The translations under genes were made by a program, and so were the position numbers. 64,000 nt of DNA, taken from Siphonodentalium dalli. Lineage: Eukaryota; Mollusca; Scaphopoda; Gadilida; Siphonodentaliidae. This document shows, piece by piece, positions 59,022-64,000 of the stretch. The stretch lies in contig CP136066.1 of NCBI GenBank assembly GCA_032622095.1, forward strand, positions 111,683,319 through 111,747,318, read 5' to 3'. A model generated the notes under the pieces. It made no database searches, was not told the DNA's origin, and saw only the letters and a list, made by a program, of their open reading frames with translations. Numbering within the stretch: the first letter of the stretch is position 1; each line of letters begins with the position of its first letter.

Positions 59022-61442
59022 CTGTGGAGCAAACAGATAATCAGTCAAAAACATTCAAACTTAAATTAAAATTTCGGCTGGCCTGTCTGTTTATACATAG
59101 CAAGGAAGATAAAATGTAAATGTTTAGATTGAAGAATGTCCACCTTCACCCATCAGCTAACTACAGACTATAACCTTGTATATGGTTGGCAGAGAAATCG
59201 GTCCACATATATATAATTAAATTGACTAGACCAAAGGTTGATGCCATGTATATCTTTTCTCATACATGTTTACTGACCCACCTAAAGTAGCTGAATATTC
59301 ACTGATAGGACCAGTAAATTAATTCCTATTGAATTATTTGTAGGGATGTTCAGCTAATATGTTCAATGAAATAGCTGCAGGCTGTTTGATCAGTATTAGC
59401 TGAGCATCATTACGAATGAATCCAAGGGATATCTCTGCCTGTCGTTCTGCATATTTGATCTTAACTTCCTTACAAATAAAGAATTGCCCATGCGATTAAA
59501 TGAGACATCAAGGGAAGAGTTTAGTGATTACCTTGTACTCTGGGGAAGCCTTTCCTGGGTACGACTGACCCTCTATTGTTACCTCGAGACACCTATCTTG
59601 CATAATAACATAATCCTTAATGTCCCAGGCATTTGATCCATCCTTTGTCATGAATATCACTCGATTCTCACCGACTGGGTAACTGAAATGAAATGATGCA
59701 GAGAATACAGTAATATGAAGATAACTTGGCTTATACCAACTAGAGGTGAGACTGTAGGAATACAAGCTCGGACAAATTATGCATGTTGCGAAAAATTTCT
59801 AAGTTGAATTAAAGGTCGCTGAGGTTGAAAAGAGGTTGCATTTTTGGGCGTTGCCTTTTTAAACAACAAAGAAGTCAAATTATGGCAAAAAATAGATTCC
59901 AACGTGACTATGACCTGTGTGTTCTCAAAGGTGAAAAACACCAAATATCAAGAGATTCTTTAGAAGATGGCTCAAGTTATCATTTTCACAACATAAATAT
60001 TATGACTTCTAAGTCAATGAAAGGCACATAGCTCCGTCATAAATCATTTGACCATGACAAAATTGGAACTTGTCTTGTGTTTTCTGATCTGTAAACCATT
60101 TACCAATTATCAAGAAATTTAACAATGTGTCATAATGAAGAGACATCAATCATAAAAAACATAGTCCGGAAGATCACACAATCAAGGGATTAGCTGTACA
60201 ATCAAAGACGGACAAGACCATTTTTCACTGAATTTAAAACAAAGGTAATTGTGTATTGTCCTCCAATTAGTTACAGCAATCCAATGAGAAAACCAGCCAC
60301 ATGTAATGCAACATTGACAGTCCTATGTTATTTTTTTCTGCTAACCATTATTAAGAAATTGACATATATGGAAGCAAATTGGACTGACATTTTGTGTGGA
60401 ACAGGGTTGGGGATGGGAGGGGGTGTCCCCACTGTCGTTGACAGGGGGTTTGGTGGTTCTCCTCCAAGAAATTTTTTTGAAAATGGCAAAATGCCATGCA
60501 TTGAGAGAGAATCTAAGACTCGCTCAGTCTCTCTTGACTCACTATTTTGGAGGTGAATTTGGACAGTTTATCAATATTAACTTTTTATATTCCAATAAAT
60601 GTATGTATTGTAATGGGGTTGATACTATCTATGCATGGGGTATAATGATTTTCAGAGGCACCATAAATATGGCACTTTCACGACCTCTGCTTACCGTTTT
60701 AGTGTGTCCCCTGTGTGGTCAGTCAAAATGCCATGAATTAGAGCAAAATACATTCGCATGCTCAATGAATTATGCGAACAACATGGTACGCTTAATGAAA
60801 ATGAATTTATGTGTATTTTGCACTAATTCATGACTCTAATTCATTCATTTGTTACATATATTCTGTTGAGTATAAAAGGAGATGGTCTCATAAATGACAG
60901 AATTTAGTGTACCGTACCCCTTTAAGAAAACAGCACATTAATGTCTATTTGTTGAACTTAATAGCTGAACATCCATGGATCAATGGGAATCTAGTAAGTA
61001 TTCATTGGCAAGTACTGAGTTATCATACAGTTAGTTCTAGATGCAGAGGAAGTAAGACAAACCGTTGAACCTCTATCCCAGCATTGAACAGACTAGATTG
61101 CCATAACTGTGTTATCTTCTCCGTCTCTTTTTCTGTTGGTGCACCTGAAATTGTATTGTGAACATACCTTTGTTTTATTTTATTTTTTTGGCTGAATAGA
61201 AAAACTATATCAGAATTATCTACAGGCAAATACCAAAACAAAAAGAACATTGACTGCAAAGAGATAAAAATTATGTATGTCTTACCAGACACAGTGGCAA
61301 ACATCATGAGTGACTTCCCCTTTTTACTCATCTTGAGCAAACTTTCAGGATCACTGGTATCAGCTTGTGACAGGTCAATTTGCTGAGGTTCACGTTTCCA
61401 CTCAGGTAGTTCATCCTCGGGAAGCTTGTCTTCATCGGCATC
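58848..61442 (-). CDS. MESD: MESD/Boca ER chaperone for LDL-receptor-family proteins, 3' part (4 exons)
   Basis: MESD folds the YWTD beta-propeller/EGF modules of LRP5/6 and other LDL-receptor relatives in the endoplasmic reticulum. Visible exons on the minus strand are 61442-61286, 61144-61063, 59682-59532 and 59021-58848, joining in phase to 187 residues. In order: an acidic linker with LPEDELPEWKRE, SLLKMSKKGKSLMMFATVSG (family KMTKKGKTLMMFVTVSG), PTEKETEKITQLWQSSLFNA, MTKDGSNAWDIKDYVIMQDR followed by C, and VTIEGQSYPGK. A Lys-rich tail ends in KDEL, where vertebrate forms end REDL. The 5' exon with signal peptide and first helix is not in the window and must lie beyond 64000. The 1.4-kb intron before the third visible exon holds only repeats. 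Confidence 0.94.
59532..59682 (-). CDS. MESD: MESD exon (core domain, second half)
   Basis: Acceptor CATTTCAG, donor AAG|GTAATC. Starts with the base completing R, then YPVGENRVIFMTKDGSNAWD. The conserved DGS-AW-IKD and QDRC--VT-EGQ-YPGK blocks form the folded core that binds LRP propellers. Confidence 0.95.
59683..61062. other. MESD intron, repeat-derived
   Basis: Starts with GTAGGAATACAAGCTCGGAC, a member of the 53.4-kb repeat family. Contains a 145-codon open frame (60396-60833) without known domains, with repeated AATGGCAAAATGCCATG / AAAATGCCATGAATTAGAG phrases. TACCGTACCCCTTTAA at ~60910 resembles a family A MITE right end. Confidence 0.5.
61063..61144 (-). CDS. MESD: MESD exon (core domain, first half)
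   Basis: Acceptor ATTTCAG, donor CG|GTTTGT. Codes for the end of G, then APTEKETEKITQLWQSSLFN and AGIEVQ plus two bases of R. It matches the family block SPTEKETEEITSLWQGSLFN. The donor is unusual but is the only one that keeps VQR-YPVG in frame. Confidence 0.92.
61286..61442 (-). CDS. MESD: MESD exon (acidic linker and MSKKGKSLMMF block)
   Basis: Acceptor TTTTACAG, donor CTG|GTAAGA. Fifty-two codons plus one base: DADEDKLPEDELPEWKR... QADTSDPESLLKMSKKGKSL. It corresponds to human KDDDIEEGDLPEHKRP through KMTKKGKTLMMFVTVSG. The exon starts in phase 0, so the missing upstream exon should end in phase 0. Confidence 0.95.
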
Positions 61443-62257
61443 CTGTAAAATAAAGGAAGGTAAGAGCAGAACAAAATAAAATGCAGTGGTTGATTCATGG
61501 TTTGAATTTGGCTACACCTAAAGGTGAAACCCTAAGTCATAATTTGTTCAATTTATTAACAAATTTTCATAGTTATTAAGTTTACTTTACTTTAAACATA
61601 TTTTAATGTATCTAGAAAGATAATATACATAGGAATCGGGGCACAAGTTACAAAACTTACAATTTGCCCCTCTCCTGATACAATCATGGAACATACATAA
61701 AAATACATAGCAGATATAGCACAACGTGTTTATAAATTGGAGTGCAGAGTGTGTGTGCTGCGATGTCAGGTTTTCGTCCATTCCAATCTCGGTTATGAAG
61801 AAAAGCCTAGAATTCAGTGAGCTTGAAAGATGAATGGAGAGATTAACCATGATATCGTTCATGGGTTTGTTCAAAACGCTTTGTTTTAGCTATGAAAAAA
61901 GATTGAGTAATGCGAAAAAGAGTAGTATTCTCGTGGTTTAACCCCATATAAATAAATGATTTGTTTCTAATGATTGAAAGCCATTAATACTTAGATTTTG
62001 ATAGAAGTCAATTCTCTGATCTTTTAACAAAGGGCATACATGAAAATAGTGATTAGCGTTTTCAATGTCTAAGTTACAGGAGCATATAGGTGAATCGGAT
62101 ATGTGATTATCATATAGGAATAAAATTTATTTGGAAATCTGAAGTTATATTCCAATCGTTCTCTGGAGCTTGCTGGTAGGAGATATGTCAGATACAAAGG
62201 GGCGTCTTCATTGATAATTTTGTAAATTGCTTGCAAATGGCGATGTTGCCTACTCTC

Positions 62258-62431
62258 AGGTGCCTAATAATAGTGTCAGCACGATTACCAATTTTGGAGA
62301 ATATTTCCAATGATCACTATTATTTGGCATTGAGATATAGAGTGAGATTGCCATCACTATTATTATTTTCAGCATAAATCACCATCCATCACTATTATTA
62401 GGCCATCACGATTATTAGGCACCTGATAGTA
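62258..62431. repeat. Short element with CAGGTGCCTAATAATAGTG inverted ends
   Basis: CAGGTGCCTAATAATAGTG at the left is mirrored by CACGATTATTAGGCACCTG at the right. Between them are three internal ATCACTATTATTA-type runs. About 170 bp. No clear target duplication; it directly adjoins the reverse-transcriptase relic. Confidence 0.65.
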
Positions 62432-62454
62432 CGCCTGTCACCTGTGTAGTGTGC

Positions 62455-62638
62455 GCCAGCCTACCTCAAGCCATACATGTAGCTTGTGAAGTGATACTAA
62501 ACGATTTAGGCCGGTTACGATTCTAGCGGCATATCTGTCAAGTTTTTCCAATAAATAATCGGGTGCGGAATCCCATACATTGTCAGCATAATCCCAAATG
62601 GGAAAGATATACGCGTTGTAAATTTTTGCGCTGTGATG
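62455..62638 (-). pseudogene. Non-LTR retrotransposon RT C-terminal relic
   Basis: On the minus strand one frame reads HHSAKIYNAYIFPIWDYADN followed by VWDSAPDYLLEKLDRYAARI and VTGLNRL. This matches the LYNSLV-P--DYC--VW------LEKLQ-RAARIVTG region just after the catalytic core of Jockey/CR1-type non-LTR reverse transcriptases. About 60 codons survive; both sides are cut off, so it is a fragment. Confidence 0.75.
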
Positions 62639-63269
62639 GTTTCAAAGTCAGAATAAGTGTTATTTATTCAGAACCCTTTAAGGAAGATAGATTTATAATT
62701 TTTAATGGGATATACAATACAAATACTTTTTTCCAGTTGGTGTATTCATTACAAATACAATACTTTTCTACAAGTAATCAAATAGTGAAATACTTACAGA
62801 GTGTGAGAATATCTATATGGAATATTAATATCAACAGTGAGCTGCTTGGAAGTTTTGTGCATCACTAAACTATTATTAATACCATTTAAGTACACTGACC
62901 ATAAGTTAAAAACATAGATAAAAATCATCATGCAACTCCCCAACCTTCTCCCTCCACAGAACTGTCATGACACAAAGAAGGATATAGAGACTGATTAAGA
63001 GATAGACTGCAATGAAAGGGATAGAAAGAAATAGTGAGGGACAGAGCAATTAGAAACATAGAACATATATAGATAAATATATGTGGTTTGCCATTAGATA
63101 GAACTAAAGTTAAATCAGATGGCATGGAGATGAAAGAGAACAGGGCAGACACTTCAATACTGGCAAAGTTTTCAGAAAATTGTCTCTGAATTGCAGCAGC
63201 ATCAAGCCATCAACAATATTGTTGTTTAATGTGTCAGGATATTTTGAAAATGCCATTGTTTTATGGGAG
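62639..63269. other. Intergenic: no gene seen
   Basis: AT-rich. A (TA/GA)-rich purine stretch lies at 62970-63060. No MESD first exon was found here on the minus strand. Confidence 0.5.
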
Positions 63270-63690
63270 GCCAAATTCACATTTAATAGCTAATTACGCT
63301 TAAGAATAATACATTACGCTTAAGCGTAATGCAATTATGCTTAAGCGTAATAGCCTCACTCACAACTCCATTATGCTTAAGCCTAATGCCATTACGCTTA
63401 AGCATAATGCCATTACGCTTAAGCATAATAGGTTTTCATAGCCTTACTACCTTACATATAATGGTACCATCTAAGCTAGATATATATTAAAAGTTATTAG
63501 CATCAGTAATTTGCTGCATCCATTTCAGCTCCAGGGGAGTTTTGAGATATGGAATTTGAATTACGCTTAAGCGTAATGCCATTACGCTTAAGTGTAAATG
63601 CCATTACACTTAAGCGTAATGGAATTATGCTTAAGCATAATGCCATACGCTTAAGCGTAATTGGTTATTAAATGTGAATTTGTCCTCTCA
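63270..63690. mobile_element. Inverted-repeat element filled with a CTTAAG palindromic array
   Basis: Left boundary CCAAATTCACATTTAATAGC and right boundary TTATTAAATGTGAATTTG are inverted copies. Inside are about eleven CTTAAG cores in GCATTACGCTTAAGCGTAATG-type contexts, in two blocks either side of unique sequence (63425-63560). Each unit is itself a ~20-bp palindrome. Confidence 0.8.
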
Positions 63691-64000
63691 TATTGTTTTA
63701 TGTCCAACCAAATGATACAAGAACTTCCATGCCATAATTGTGTTGAAGATTTACAACTTTTAACAAACACATAATAAATATTATGATAAAATAATTTTAA
63801 AAATTAGGATATTCAAGTGATTGAGTATCTCCCTGGAGGATCATCCTCGTCTAATTTTCTTTACTTAAGGCCAAAATAAAAAAGACAGGTCTGTGTTTCT
63901 GGTGACCCGACGGCCCCTATTCCGGCGCCCCCAACTGTTTTCATTTTACTGATTTTGCAAAATTAGTACGCATCCAATTTTATTTTCCTTGTAAACCGAT
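63691..64000. other. Right edge: no gene seen
   Basis: AT-rich sequence with a small GC-rich patch (CCGACGGCCCCTATTCCGGC at ~63908). The first MESD exon was sought here on the minus strand and not found. Confidence 0.5.

Noticed and set aside
60396-60833. 145-codon open frame on the plus strand
   Set aside because: It lies within a MESD intron in repeat-like sequence, has low-complexity starts and no recognisable domain or splice support.

Overview
This is animal nuclear DNA: AT-rich, with spliceosomal introns, canonical GT/AG junctions, long gene-free stretches and a very high load of short non-autonomous transposons and minisatellites. Dispersed elements carrying phrases such as 'GGGGCATAACTC' followed by GACGGACGGACGG runs (51.3-51.7, 53.4-54.0 kb) are a style I associate with molluscan and other lophotrochozoan genomes. 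A marine lophotrochozoan invertebrate is therefore my best guess; this is inference, and the species cannot be fixed from the sequence.

Three protein-coding loci can be supported. (1) A C2H2 zinc-finger gene or pseudogene (1318-2039, +), broken by a frameshift in its fifth finger. It lies inside a ~3.9 kb structure bounded by two ~738 bp inverted repeats (313-1050 and 3505-4241). (2) A complete secreted zinc metallocarboxypeptidase of family M14A (+), from a TATA promoter at ~12.49 kb to a stop at 44234. It has 11 exons over 31.7 kb, joining without phase conflict to 430 codons. All zinc ligands and catalytic residues are present, and an Asp at the S1' pocket position 255 predicts carboxypeptidase B-like specificity for C-terminal Lys/Arg. 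(3) The last four coding exons of MESD/Boca, the ER chaperone for LDL-receptor-family proteins, on the minus strand (61442 down to 58848), ending in a KDEL retrieval signal. Its 5' exon with the signal peptide is beyond the right edge.

Layout: 0-4.3 kb, inverted-repeat structure with the zinc-finger ORF. 4.3-12.4 kb, repeats including a duplicated ~0.8 kb element with a 28-bp satellite tail. 12.5-44.2 kb, the carboxypeptidase gene, whose introns (one of 12.7 kb) are filled with MITEs, hAT elements with perfect 8-bp target duplications, Helitron-type insertions, palindromic satellite arrays and a fossil Penelope-like reverse transcriptase. 44.2-58.8 kb, gene-free and dominated by ~150-180 bp tandem units and hairpin elements. 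58.8-61.4 kb, MESD. 61.5-64 kb, a reverse-transcriptase relic and an unusual palindromic CTTAAG array bounded by inverted repeats.

The most unusual material is structural: several unrelated elements built from 6-bp palindromes (GATATC, CTTAAG, CCATGG); four families of TTAA-bounded MITEs whose termini read TTAAAGG; a clean Helitron insertion whose empty site is preserved in a sister copy; a hAT inside a Helitron-like repeat; and a Helitron cluster carrying six perfect NRF1-type sites inside a carboxypeptidase intron. No new enzyme system was found.
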